From contig NC_085136.1 of the NCBI RefSeq assembly GCF_035046485.1, forward strand, positions 327,634,227 to 327,698,226: a DNA stretch of 64,000 nt. The letters are read 5' to 3'. Positions 30,142-41,559 of this stretch are shown here, piece by piece (the stretch's first letter is position 1; each line of letters begins with the position of its first letter). Source of the DNA: Aedes albopictus (lineage: Eukaryota > Arthropoda > Insecta > Diptera > Culicidae). Under the pieces are notes generated by a model that did no database searches, was not told the origin of the DNA, and saw only the letters and a list, made by a program, of their open reading frames with translations. Both the position numbers and the translations under genes were made by a program.

Positions 30142-31090
30142 TTGCATGACAATCATGGGTGTATGATCAGAAGAAACATTCATGGGCAACTGACATTTTT
30201 TGGATTTCTGGATTGTACGTTCCGAGAGTCACAGTCATCAGTGAAGCAAAGGAACAAAATTCAGTGGCTTCCAACTGTGTAGTTACAGCACACGTCTAAT
30301 AAATCAAGAAAATTCATGCCAAATGAGTATTTTCGAACCAGGTCCAGTAAGGATGATGGAATCCGATATCCTACGTCATTTTTGAATCCAAGATGGTGAC
30401 CTCCGGATTGTGAAGATAATTGATAACCTTTGCGTTCTAGGTATTTCCGAAAAGGGGAGTTGCTTGAGGATTTCTGGAGGTGTCGCAGAGGTGCTTCGGG
30501 AGGTTTCCGAGAATAACGCACCTCGGACCTTCCGCGACCCCCAAAAAAGCCCCTGAAGCCCCATATAACGCTTAAAAAATGGCCAAAAATCTTCTGAAAG
30601 TTCCTGAAACGCCTCTAAATTATATTGCAGCTTGAAAACTTTCGGTATCCTTCTTGGTAAACCAATCTGCTTTTACAACCTATGTACATCACTTCATTAG
30701 TGAACCAATTCGATCCTATATTCCTAAGAAACATCTCTCATTTACGTAGGATTAACGCTAAGTAGTATAATCAATTTAGAATAATTAGAATGCAAAAATA
30801 GAAAGTTCGATCCATTCCGAATGAATTTCACACAATACAATTGTCCTCAAACTTTTCTCTCTTTTGCTCAAACGGTTGTCAAAGTTGCCTTCGAAAAACA
30901 TTATGCCCAGCGGCAACAGTATGCATATCGAGAAATATAGAGCGACGTATTGAAAGATAAAACTTGTCCAGATCAGTGTCAGCATCTTTAGATCAAATCC
31001 GAAGACATAAGAATGTAGTGTCAACCAATCCAAAGCACTTTGCCGAAGACAGCAATCCTCTAGGATGCATATTCTCCGATCACGGACACT
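30142..31090. other. Unassigned sequence, no gene seen
   Basis: No supported frame. About 150 bp at 30930-31080 recur as a diverged direct copy at about 31872-32030 (shared words AAAACTT, CTAGATCA-like and CTCTAGGATGC). Confidence 0.45.
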
Positions 31091-31094
31091 AGTT

Positions 31095-31482
31095 GACGAG
31101 GGCAATCCTCTCGGATGGAGGATCCCTGCTGCGGTGGCCAATTCCTCTTCGGAATGCCAGGGATGATCGGCCAGTTCCTTCCTCAGGAACGCCTGGAGTG
31201 TCGATGCTCAGACGGGAAATGAATAACTCAGTCCTGAGAAGGACTACTGGTTCGGCTGCTTGGAGAAAGAAAACTGCTTTCTGTTGGGAACTGAACGGTT
31301 TATTTGCGTGCCATACAACGGCTAGAAACTGAATGACATGATTGAGAAATGGGTCTGGTATTTATAATGGGATTTTACTTCTTGTTCTTCACTACTCGCT
31401 GGCTATTGGCAGAAGCGTGAAAAGGGCGCCAACCAATAGGGCACTTGCTGGCTTTGTTTAGTGTGCCCAACAGACCCATTTG
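31095..31482 (-). mobile_element. LTR-like segment (possible solo LTR), minus strand
   Basis: Read on the minus strand it starts TGTTGGGCACACTAAACAAA and has a TATA box TATAAATA (complement of 31359-31366) and then AATAAA (complement of 31299-31304), in the order of a retroviral-type LTR. TGTTGG is a frequent start of copia-type LTRs. The far end, expected to read CA, could not be fixed, and no target duplication was found, so the boundaries are approximate. Confidence 0.5.
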
Positions 31483-31585
31483 ATTTTGCTGGGAAACGTT
31501 TCGTAACGCGATTCTCATAACAATGCGTTACCAGCAAAATCAAAGGGTCTGTTGGGCACACTAAACAAAGCCAGCAAGTGCCCTA
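31437..31585. repeat. Near-perfect hairpin, about 55-bp arms
   Basis: TAGGGCACTTGCTGGCTTTG onward pairs with the mirror arm ending CAGCAAGTGCCCTA. One arm has a single extra A near 31489. The inner loop also pairs (TAACGCGATT / AATGCGTTA). The left arm includes the start of the LTR-like segment, so the right arm is a short inverted copy of that start. Confidence 0.85.
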
Positions 31586-32394
31586 TCAGCGTGTAACACT
31601 TGGCGCGTCGGTTGGCTGGCATGTCGGTGGAGAGCTCATGTCGGATTTTATGGTAGTAGTGCGTGTGCAGACTTGAGTTGGATAGGATGAGGGTGCTTGT
31701 TAGTGTAGGTGGTCGAAATACTCGTGGCGACTCGAGGTTATTTTTTGTTACTGATACATGAATGGGAAAGGTGGGAATGGAACTATGGAAACAGGGCTAA
31801 CAACAGAGTGAAAAAGGCAACTGTACAGATCAGGGTTGAAACGCTGCACACCGTTCGCGTTGTGCGCGAACACATATATTGAGAACACTATCGCGTCATA
31901 TTAAAAAAATAAAACTTATCTAGATCAGTTTTAGCAGATCTAGATCAAAACCAACGTCATGAAAGTGTAACACCAATCAATCTAGACAATTTAGCTGAAG
32001 ATTCTAACTCTCTAGGATGCTTGACAATAGTACTGTAGCGCTTGTTCGCCGAGAGCCGCAATTGATCGTAGCGAGGGATGTTCAACATAGTTGCGAACAT
32101 TTTGTATTACCTTTGCACCTTATCTGCCGATTTCTGCTAATAAATCACGTTTTGCAGTTATTTCATGTTAGCATGACTTAAATTTGGCATGAAGTTAAAA
32201 AAAATCATTTTTTTTAAACGTTCCTCGCTCACGCTGTTCTGGAGGAAAAACTACCGTCCCTAAAAACATGAATTTTGTATGAAACAAAAGTAGAAAAGTT
32301 GGGTTGAAGATCCCTGAAAAATCAGTTCACAGGCGACTAAAAACGAGCTGCTCAAACTTTTAGTTCTTTTTTCCTATCACGATATTTGAAGTGT
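31586..32394. other. Unassigned sequence, no gene seen
   Basis: Contains the second direct copy (31872-32030) of the repeat at 30930-31080. No coding signal. Confidence 0.4.
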
Positions 32395-32518
32395 TAATGA
32401 GGTGAGTTTGTGATTGAGTACATGAGTAAGGTGATACATGAGTGAGTTGATGAATGGACAAGCGAGTATGTTGGTAAATGAGGGAGTCAAGGTGCTGATG
32501 AGTGAGTAAACGAGTCCA
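32395..32518 (+). repeat. Degenerate GAGT array, left remnant
   Basis: ATGAGTGAGTTGATGAATGG-like period-4 sequence. The same type of array resumes at 39711-40558. Everything between is inserted elements. Confidence 0.75.
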
Positions 32519-32644
32519 CGGGTCGGGTTTTTGCAATAAATCAGTCAATTTTTGACCGATTTTTATGAAATTTTGTTCACATATAGGCACGATTAATACT
32601 ATCTGTGAACAAAAAATCAAGTCAATTGGTAAAAAATTGACTGA
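32519..32644. mobile_element. Foldback MITE (family B, copy 2), left part
   Basis: ACGGGTCGGGTTTTTGCAAT at the left pairs with GCAAAAATACGACCCGT at 35551-35567. The inner arms (CAGTCAATTTTTGACCGATT and CAATTGGTAAAAAATTGACTG) pair with each other. The right tip was separated by the 2.9-kb insertion at 32645-35536. Confidence 0.7.
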
Positions 32645-33369
32645 CCCGATCAGAAAGGCATAACAAAAACATAACATAATTATATCAACGGTTGATATCT
32701 ATATCACGGTTTGTTATATTTAGATATATTTGTTGGAATCGGTACGAAAACTAGTTTGTATTATTTCAAAGTTCTAACAAAGTCAGTTACAATAAATGAA
32801 TATGTGATTTGATCATCATTGCATCAACATTATAACAAACTCAGTAATAATTTTTAAAATGCAATGTGTAACTAATCAATATTTTTTTGGTAGTGTTTAG
32901 TGCGTAAATTAATCGTAAATTAAATTAACGCCATTGTGTTTAGAAAATACACAATTGTTGATATCCTTCATTATATGAACTGCCAAAAAAGCTCATGTCT
33001 TCATCAAATTTGTACAGAAAGCTTATGACTTTGGAAGGTGGAAAATGAGGTAAGCAACTCCACCATTACGTGATGATATTGGGTAATTTTAAATGTTTCT
33101 TATCATGATCCAGATCACCTGCACAGTTCGTATGTTCAGCAAAGTTATTCATGATTCTTGAAATTCACGAATGGTGTAAAATTGTATGCAAAATTTCACT
33201 ACTATGAGCTGTTTGATATGATAAATCTCATTATTCTGCTGTCCTAGGAAGTTGTCGAGAAGTCCTAGGCTCTCAATTGGAAAATGTTATATGTAATTGA
33301 ACTGCGGCGTTTACATTTGTTTACAGGATTTTGTACATGTCTTACAGGATGAATGTTTATGTTGGATGG

Positions 33370-33570
33370 CCACGGAGTACTTTCAGGGAATATTTCTAGG
33401 GATATTAAAAGTATTTCTCTTGTAGGTCTTCTAGGGAGCTCACTAGATGTTCTTCCAGAGATCTCTCCGAGAGTTTCCATAAGAAATTCCTGCACGTATT
33501 CTTCCGGGTAATCCTCTAAGGAATTCTTCAACAATTCATCCATGACTTTTTCCATGACCTCCTCTTTGAA
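33370..33570 (-). repeat. 12-bp minisatellite fragment inside the 2.9-kb element
   Basis: ATATTTCTAGGGATATTAAA ... CTTCCAGAGATCTCTCC units are degenerate ATTCCTCCAGGA copies. The minus-strand frame 33265-33645 is produced by them. Confidence 0.6.
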
Positions 33571-34959
33571 TTCTTCAAAGAACTTTGCCCCAAGGATTTG
33601 TTGGAAGATTAGTTCATATACATGTTGGTATCCCAAGTAAACCACTCCTATGAACCATCATTTCTGATGATAGAACACGAAAACACATTCCAATTCACCA
33701 ATTATTATATTTTACCGACCAGATTACGTCACCTTTGATCTGTCGGAGCTCTCAACTAAAGGACAAACGTCTTGAAATCCCGCTTCAACAGTGCATCGAA
33801 ACTTCAGACGCACAATTCTCAAGAAACATGCATTAAACAACGGTGCATTTTATTATTTTGTTCTTGCTCACTTGTAATAAGTTTAAAATAAGAAGCTCAG
33901 GTGCGCTGGTTTTGTTTACGAAGAGATTTGTGCGCTCGAAATCGTGAGTAGGTGCCAAAGTCGGCTATTGTGGCGGCCATTTTGGGATTCTAACAAGTCT
34001 GTCCTTAAACTACTAATTGAGTACAGTATACAGATCATTCGTCATAGGGATTTCCCGCAAGGTTTAACTTCAGTTTAAAATCCAACATACATTTCGTCCC
34101 TTGAGAATTTCTTCAGAGAATCCAAAAGGAAGATTCCTTAAGACATTCTTAGCAAATTACTTCAGCCTATGCATCAAAAATTCCATCAGAAATTCTGAAG
34201 GATCTCAGTAATTAAATAAGTTCTAGTTTTAAAGTTAAACTTTTCAATCCAATCCCAATTTCTTAGAAATTTCTTAGTATGTGGTCACTCAGTCTCTGTT
34301 GTAAATATCACTACAATTAACTACAGTGTAGTTGTTTTGTTAGAGTCAATAAAATATTTAGTTCAACGTTTCGCTGTTGTGTTTTGATATCCCTTTGGAT
34401 TTCCTGTACGCTCTGTGTTCGAAAACAAATTACTTCAAGTATTTATCAAAAGGTTTCTTTACAAATTTTTTTCGACAATTACACCAATGACCAAGCCAAT
34501 GACTCATTATGGAAATGCTTTTTTCTATCCTTTTAAAAATTCATTCATAAATTCCTCCAAGGGAATATTCCTGCAAGAATTTGCGGTGGATATTCCTACC
34601 GAAACATTCACCACTTAAGTGCCATAATACTACTGAACAACTTTGCAGAAGGAATATCATTAATTAAAATAAAACATGCCAAAAAACGCTTTAAGCATTT
34701 AAATAAACGCTGGCGCAACTAGTGCTTAGTTACACACTTTTCACTATTTGAAAGTCATTAGCTATCTGTTAAACTTAGTTAATAAAACGAAGATATAATT
34801 GCTATCAACTGTATTAAAAACAGTTTCGTGTGACGTCCATTCTCGTAGGTACAGCGATGTGGGCTCCAGCTCCGAAGTAGTGAACGCTGGCTCTAGTGCA
34901 CAACGAGCGCACACGACATTGAAGCTGAGGGACTAAATGGGCTGTAGTAACGTGCATGG

Positions 34960-35031
34960 TGACGTCATAACTGGGTATGGTGACGTCATACTTTCCCTCT
35001 CCGGTATGTTGGATCAGCGAGTCTATTTATA
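34960..35031 (+). promoter_or_regulatory. Promoter-like cluster: two CRE sites and a TATA box
   Basis: Perfect palindromic TGACGTCA words start at 34960 and 34981, exactly 21 bp (two helical turns) apart. TATTTATA lies at 35024-35031, about 35 bp after the second site. CREB/ATF-type factors bind this 8-mer in animals. No open frame follows, so it may be a relic of an LTR or of a promoter carried by the element. Confidence 0.5.
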
Positions 35032-35091
35032 GAGGAGCTATGTACCAATATGAAGAACCATTTCAGCATATATCGCCCCTCACTTCAAGTG

Positions 35092-35168
35092 CCGTGATGG
35101 CCTCACTGGTAAAAACGACGAGCTCCTGTTCTAGGTTCTAGCCGTCGTAGGTTCGAATCCCTGGGTTT
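35092..35168 (+). mobile_element. tRNA-like head of a SINE
   Basis: GTGCCGTGATGGCCTCACTG carries a box-A-like stretch and GTAGGTTCGAATCCC is a perfect box B. The stems do not pair well enough for a functional tRNA (no clean acceptor stem), so a tRNA-derived SINE head is the better call. Confidence 0.6.
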
Positions 35169-35536
35169 TATGTATACTATGTGGAGAAGTTTTTTGATGC
35201 CAGTAACTTTTTACAAAAAATAAAATTTCACTCTAAAAATTGATACCCCAAAAATGAGTTAATTTTTACACTACTTAATTTTTACCCAATATATTTATAA
35301 CTGCTTTATAACAACATGTGATATAATTCAATTGATTTTTTATATCTCATTTTGTTATAAACTTGTTATAATTGTATCAAGACCTGTTATAATTATGTTA
35401 TGACTAGAGCAATTTTAGTTATAATTTTTGTTATTTTAACACCTAACCGGCGAATTTTATAACTCATACTGTTATGGAAAATCTTTGAAATAAATAACTT
35501 AATCGGTTATAATTTTGTTATGCCTTTCTGATCGGG

Positions 35537-35567
35537 GAGTCATAGCAAAAATACGACCCGTGAAAAA
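35537..35567. mobile_element. Foldback MITE (family B, copy 2), right part
   Basis: GAGTCATAGCAAAAATACGA followed by CCCGT pairs with the left end at 32519-32535. It was separated by the 2.9-kb insertion. Confidence 0.65.
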
Positions 35568-36100
35568 AATAAAATAAACGGGTGTATTAGATTGGTGAGT
35601 TAAAAATAGGCTGACCAGATAGTAACAAGATAAAAACGGGACATATGGGCATAAAATACGGGACAAAATGTTGAAGGCTGAAATTATAAATTGTTTCATA
35701 TTTACATTAGGGAGCGGTTATGTTCCAAAAGTTCTCAGATATACAAAATCGTATAAATACTCTTGTAAAAGCAAAATACATTAGAATGAAAACCTGCAAG
35801 TGTAAACAAAGTTTTGAGACCACTAAAGTTATCTTCGAAATTATGCTAAAAGATATCGCAACAAACATTACTGCTGTACAACAGACGAAAAAGTCGCTCT
35901 TAAACTTGAATAAGCTGTTATTCAGCTGTTATTGTTACTTGAAAAGGAATCAATCGAACAATTAAAAAGCTAAAGCGTGCAAAAGTTGCATAACTATAAA
36001 ACAAAGAAAAAACAAAGAAATTAGATGGTTTTCCCGCAGTATTAAAAAAACTTCTAAGAAATTTAATTTTGAAGACAATTGGAGACAGTAAGATTCATAA

Positions 36101-36627
36101 GAGTATTGTGTTGTTCTTTGCTGTGCATGCATCACTCCTGTAAGGGGTGAGTATGGCAGCATAATCGATCCCGTTCGCTCTTGTCTCGAGTGAAAATCAA
36201 AACAATAGATGCGCGGGTGTTTAGTGTTCAGTATAGTGTTGTTCTTTACAGAGAAGAACATTAATCAAGACAATTAGATGATCGGCATTGAACCACAAAA
36301 ACCTTACAATAAATGGTAAGATCTTTCCAATATTATTTATTTATTTATAAATAATTCTAATTCAGTGTATTTATTTTATAACTGCATATAAGTTGAAAAT
36401 TCGCTATTTTCAACATCCTTTCATCTATTGGAAGATGCTTCAGTTCTGGGCTCTTTCTAAGTTGATGAAGGGATTTATAAATGCTTGCAAGGACTTGGCC
36501 AGGTGTGTGGAGCTGAGTGAATCTATGACATTGTAGATAGTAGCGACATCAGCAATGTCAATGGAAATTCAACTTTGCAACTCCATCCAAGATTTGTGCA
36601 AATATTCATGCTATGCTATGCTATGCT
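36101..36627 (+). mobile_element. 527-bp retroposon-like insert with 24-bp direct repeats
   Basis: Identical 24-bp sequences at 36077-36100 and 36628-36651 flank it. The insert ends in ATGCTATGCTATGCTATGCT, a short-repeat tail like those of several LINE or SINE families. The duplication fits target-primed insertion, though it is long. Its coding content is nil, and the parent family is not recognised. Confidence 0.65.
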
Positions 36628-36892
36628 AATTGGAGACAGTAAGATTCATAACCGGTTAGAAAATAAGAGTTATCATAGTTAGAGTCCAAACTACATTTTA
36701 TTCATCGCCTTTTAATTCTATTATTTTTGGCTAAAAGTTGGAAAAGTCATAAAGAGCATATAAATCTGAAAAACTTTCGAAATTTAAGTCGCACCAAAAC
36801 AATCATAAGAATATGCCTCGAAGTTATAATATTTTATTGTTTCATTTTTTTTTTTTGCAACTAAACAATGACTGAATGCTAAAAAATTTGTA

Positions 36893-38239
36893 AGGTACCC
36901 CGGGGCAAGTGAGAATCCGGGGCAAGTGAGACCTACGACTATAATTTTATCTATTTTTTATTTTTAAGGCCAACATTCTTCATGGAAAACATAGGTATCA
37001 CACCAACGGATACTTTGAATTCAAAAATTGTTGTTGCTCTCACCATAAAGAGACCATATATGTTATTGTTGTTCATATGTAATTTTCAATTCACTAAGTG
37101 AGATTAACGTACCCTACTATATTCGTCGTTTAAAAATAGAATATCAAATAAAGTCAAACTTTTTCGGTTTCAGGATAATGTTTGGAGTGCTTGCAAATTA
37201 TTTTAGGCGAAAAAGTTGTAATTTATTTTCATTTATTACCTTTAGTTACCTACTCCCACTTGCCCCAGTGCATTTCAGTATCTGGGGCAAGTGAGACATA
37301 TGAGAGTAAACTAACACAATTTCATAGTTTGATCACGCTGTCTTCAGCCAAAGTCGAAAATCACACAAAAGTGAAGTAAAAATCGGCGCCTTAAGTAATC
37401 AATCGTTGAATTATACTTAATTTCTTCTATTCTGATGATGAAGCTATTGTTTAAAATGGTAAAGTCTTGGGTAGAACGTATTTTTCTTCGAAACCATCCA
37501 TTTTTCATATTTTCATCTAAGCAAATTATATTATTTTTTTTTTCGTTTTTCGTTGCTTAATGAGTGTTAAGGAACCGGCCATAAAGTATGAAAAAATTGG
37601 AAAACGACTTATTCAAAATTCATGTTTTAAAAATCATTATTTTATGATCGGAAAATTATGTAAGGAAAAACATAAGATCTGTAAATCTTGAAAAATCTTT
37701 TGGCGAGATTCATCAACTACGTAACATGAAAAGCAAGTTTGGAAATATTCCAGCATTTAACTTTATGCCGCTTTTTGTATAAAAAAAATTAATTTGTTTT
37801 GCACAAGATGCTATGGTTAAATCATTTTTTTTTAAGTTATTCGTTATTATGTACATACTATGTTACGTAATTTATGCACGATACTTCAAAACACTTCCAA
37901 CATAAATCGCTAAACATAGTTATTCGCATGAGCTATTTATTATTTATGCTACCTTACATATATGCAGCAACTATATTAAGCCATTTGTACAAAAATTCCG
38001 AAAGAGTCCCACTTGCCCCGTGATACGGAGTAAATGAAGATCTGCTCCACTTTTCATTATATGCATAATATAAAGAATTTAAAAATTTTGAAACAGTTAT
38101 AATGCCCATTATTAAGGAGAAATATACCAACATTTTCTTTTAGAACCTTTGGAATTAAAAAAATAATTATGTTTAGAATTTTTTGTCATGACAAAACCAA
38201 ACTAGCCTTTTTTTAGGTCCCACTTGCCCCGGGGTACCT
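36893..38239. mobile_element. 1.35-kb MITE-like element, TA duplication
   Basis: The ends AGGTACCCCGGGGCAAGTGA and CACTTGCCCCGGGGTACCT are flanked by TA (36891-36892, 38240-38241). Further copies of GGGGCAAGTGAGA (36913, 37283) and, inverted, CACTTGCCCC (37257, 38008) lie inside. No transposase frame. Confidence 0.85.
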
Positions 38240-39710
38240 TATGTTTATTTTTGAATGTAATTATTTTAAAATAGTCGTAGTCGTTGTTCTATTTTTAATT
38301 TTTCTTTATTTTTATGGGCAACTATTTAAGGAGACATGTATGAGATTCTTTCAACAAATATTTTCATTTTACGTATTTTAAGTCTGAAATCTCTTATCAT
38401 GTAAAAAGTGTTGATGTCATCATCAAAGCTTCCGTTAAATCACATTATTGGAATGATTATGTTGTTTATCTTCAACTCCTTTCTGCATAACTTTATAGAT
38501 TCCATTAAAAATGATTCGTTGACTTAGAAAAAAGAGAGAAATTAACATTTTATTCTTGTAAATTCCTGTAGAATTGCTGAAGAATATCCCTTTCGTGACG
38601 AACCAGCACAATTGTGCTGTTGAGCAACACTGTTTTGTGTAACTTTTTCAACTGTTTAGTCTTTGGTTTTCCTGATGTAAATTATTTTGATGATTGAGCC
38701 ATAACTTATACTTGCATGTGTGCAAACAAGCTTTTGTTTATGTTCTGTGTAAAATTTACCACAACAAGTTATTATACGAATCAAAATAAAATCTACTTTC
38801 GCGACTACTTTTACCCGCAGTCAGAGATACGCGCGAGACAGTCGCCTAAGAAAATAAACCTGTTTTCAAATTTTCCATCATAGCACTCTTTGATAATTCT
38901 AGAAAAAAGGTCGTCACATGGCCGAGTGATGTGATGACTGCTGCGACTGCACGTGGCATTTGCACTGCGATTAAACTGTGTCCATCATTGAAGATCTTGG
39001 AAAGTAGTCACCATAATTGTGTTTTACTTGCAACGCACAATAAACAAAAAGTGAGCAAAAATGGTAAAACATGAAAAAGTTTTATCTGTCGCAAATTTTT
39101 AATTTTCGATTTATCTAGGTGGACAAAGCTAGGAATCGAAAGACAAGGAGTAGTTCTAGCAAATGCCAAAGAAAAAGTGTTGATATATTAAAAAGTCTGA
39201 GAGTTCTGGAGAGCCAAATTTGAGCAATTTGTATGGAAATTTCACTTTTTTTTAGCTCCGTCACGAAAGGGATATAAAGAGTATATCTTGGGGTATATTC
39301 CAATGTAATACAAAATTATAGCTTAAAAATTCACAAACTACATTTCAAACTTGTTGAGAGTTTGAATAAAAGCACGAAGAACCTCTTGAACTGCGAATTT
39401 CAGTAAACTCTTAGGAAATATTTCTGATACTTCAAATCATAAATATTTAACACGAAATATTAACAGGGTGAACTTTTACTTCTTAATCAAGGAATATCTG
39501 CTTCATTGAAAAGAAATGATAACAAAATATGACGATGCATTATCTTAGTAATTTAAACTTAGCTTTTTTTTGTTAACACTAAAATGATCGTTTTCCGAAA
39601 AATACGGGACATTTTGACCTTTTTCCACAATACGACGGGACAACCCTAAAAGGTCATAAAAACGGTACTGTCCCGTTGAATACGGGACGTATGGTCAGCC
39701 TAGTTAAAAA

Positions 39711-40558
39711 GCAAGTGAATGATTTAGTGAGTGAGTAACCAAGTGGGTGACTAGTGATTTAGTTCATCAGTAACTGAGTGAGTGAGCCAGTTAGTGAGTG
39801 ATGTAGTGAAGTAGTGAGTTATGTAGAGAGTTAAAGTGAGCGAGTACGCTGAGTTATTGAGTGAGTGAGTCTGCTAGTGAGTAAAAGAGTAAGGGGTACA
39901 GTGAATTAGTAAGAGATGTAGTAAGTTGGTGCATGATTTAGTATTTGATTCAGTAAATTCAGTGATGTATTGGGGTAAATGTGAATGAGTGAGTCAGATA
40001 GCTAATGATAAAAAGCGCTGGTGAATTTGTAAGTTGATGAGCCAATTAGTGAGTGAACGTGTGGCTAAATGAGTGAATAAATGAAGTGAGTTGATTATTC
40101 AATGAGTTAGTAAATGCAAGAGCTAGTAAGTTTGAAAATTAGCCTATTAGTGAGGGAGAGTGCCAGTTAGTAAGTGATGTACTGAGCTAGTGTAAATGCA
40201 AGTTCGTGAATCAAGTAGTAGGTTGATATATTGATCAGTGATTGAATTGATAAGTGCCTGTAAGCGATCGAATGAGTGAGTGAGAGAGTGAGCTAGTCTA
40301 ATAGTCAATTAATGTGTAAGGAAACAAGTGAGTTATTGAGAAAGTGAGTGCGTTTGTTAGTGATGTAGTGAGTCTTGTTGTGAGTTGAGTCAAAAGGTTA
40401 ATGAGTGAGTGAGTTGGTAAGAGAGTAAATGGATGAGCGAGGGAGTTATCGAGTTAGTGAATGTGTGGGTCTTTTAATGAGTAGGTAGGTGAATGTGTGA
40501 ACAAAAGAGAGAGTCAGTGAGTGAATTAGCGAGTAGGGGAGTGAGTGAATGAGTGATA
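39711..40558 (+). repeat. Degenerate GAGT array, main part
   Basis: About 850 bp of GTGAGTGAGTAACCAAGTGG-like period-4 DNA. It is the continuation of the remnant at 32395-32518. Confidence 0.85.
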
Positions 40559-40641
40559 ATGATGGGCACAAGTAAAAATTAAGAAGGCTTTCTACTTGTT
40601 TTTGATTTTTTCTTTTTTATTTCCCAAACTTCAGCATTATA

Positions 40642-41547
40642 CAGGGGATAGACAAAATGATCGGGACAGGAAAAAATTTCACTTCTCAAAAATTGTTCAA
40701 CTAGCTGTAACTTTTCGAAAAGGGCATCAAATATTCTCAAATTCTGTAAGTTCATCAACTAGTTGTGTATCAGTGGTCCAAATTTGGGAAAGATCGGGCA
40801 ATTTTCCACGAAGTTATAAAGATTCTTGAAAAAGGTAAAATTATCCGATAGCCAACTTTGAGCTGTTATAACTCCGGATTTAATGAACCGATTGCAATAA
40901 AATTTTGACCATTCATGACTTATATAATAAACTTTAGAAAACATTTGACATAACTTGAAATTTTAATAAGAGAAAAATTTATAGCGATTTTATTTTTTTC
41001 GCTATTTTAAAGCAAATTGGTATATTTTTAATATGTACTCCATTACTTTTTCAATTTATTGGCGGCTATGTTGTAATTTTCCTTCAAAACACATTTATAT
41101 AAAAGTCAATTAGAGGGTAATTAAATGAACTATAGTTTGCATCTTGAATTTTGAAACGATGTTGAAGTTTTGGATATTTTGGTGTTTTATTAGAAACATA
41201 ATCAAATCGTTATAATTTTCTTCCGTGTTAAGAATTTTAAGTTAAGTCAACGGTTTTTCGTAGCTCATTATATAAGTCATAAATGGTCAAAATTTCATTG
41301 CATTCGGTTTACTGAATCCGTAGATATAACAGCTCAAAATTGGCTATCGGATATTTTTTGCCTTTTCCAAGAATCTTCATAACTTCGTGGAGAATGGCCC
41401 AATCTTTTCCAAATATAAACCACTGATACACAACTAGTTGATGAACTTACAGTAAAAATTGATGCACTTTTCGAAAACTTACAGCTAGTAGAACATTTTT
41501 TGAAAAGTGAAAACATTGCCTGTCCCGATCATTTTGTCTATCCCCTG
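40642..41547. mobile_element. 906-bp foldback element, TA duplication
   Basis: The ends CAGGGGATAGACAAAATGAT and ATCATTTTGTCTATCCCCTG are flanked by TA (40640-40641, 41548-41549). The arms of about 300 bp pair almost throughout (for example CATCAACTAGTTGTGTATCA and TGATACACAACTAGTTGATG). The centre is AT-rich. Confidence 0.9.
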
Positions 41548-41559
41548 TATATGGAGAAA

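Larger units (their letters stand above)
32645..35536. mobile_element. 2.9-kb TIR element inserted in the foldback MITE
   Basis: The ends CCCGATCAGAAAGGCATAAC and GTTATGCCTTTCTGATCGGG are perfect inverted repeats. Subterminal regions are crowded with TTATAAC/GTTATAAT words on both sides (32660-32760, 35285-35520), a pattern typical of transposase-binding arrays. Only GA can be suggested as duplication (32643-32644, 35537-35538). The interior holds minisatellite DNA (33370-33560), a promoter-like stretch and a tRNA-like head. There is no transposase frame, so it is non-autonomous. Confidence 0.7.
35607..39702. mobile_element. 4.1-kb hAT-like element with nested insertions
   Basis: The ends TAGGCTGACCAGAT and (complement) TAGGCTGACCATACGTCCCG are flanked by a perfect 8-bp duplication GTTAAAAA (35599-35606, 39703-39710). 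ACGGGACA-type words recur subterminally (35636-35670, 39598-39692). Removing the two insertions (36101-36627 and 36893-38239) leaves about 2.2 kb with no transposase frame, so the element is non-autonomous. It sits in the GAGT array. Confidence 0.8.

Noticed and set aside
35092..35168. Candidate tRNA gene
   Set aside because: Box B is perfect, but acceptor and anticodon stems do not fold convincingly, and the stretch lies inside a transposable element; SINE head is more likely.
35607..39702. Possible hAT transposase gene within the 4.1-kb element
   Set aside because: After removing the two insertions, only short frames without motifs remain (for example 35720-35965).
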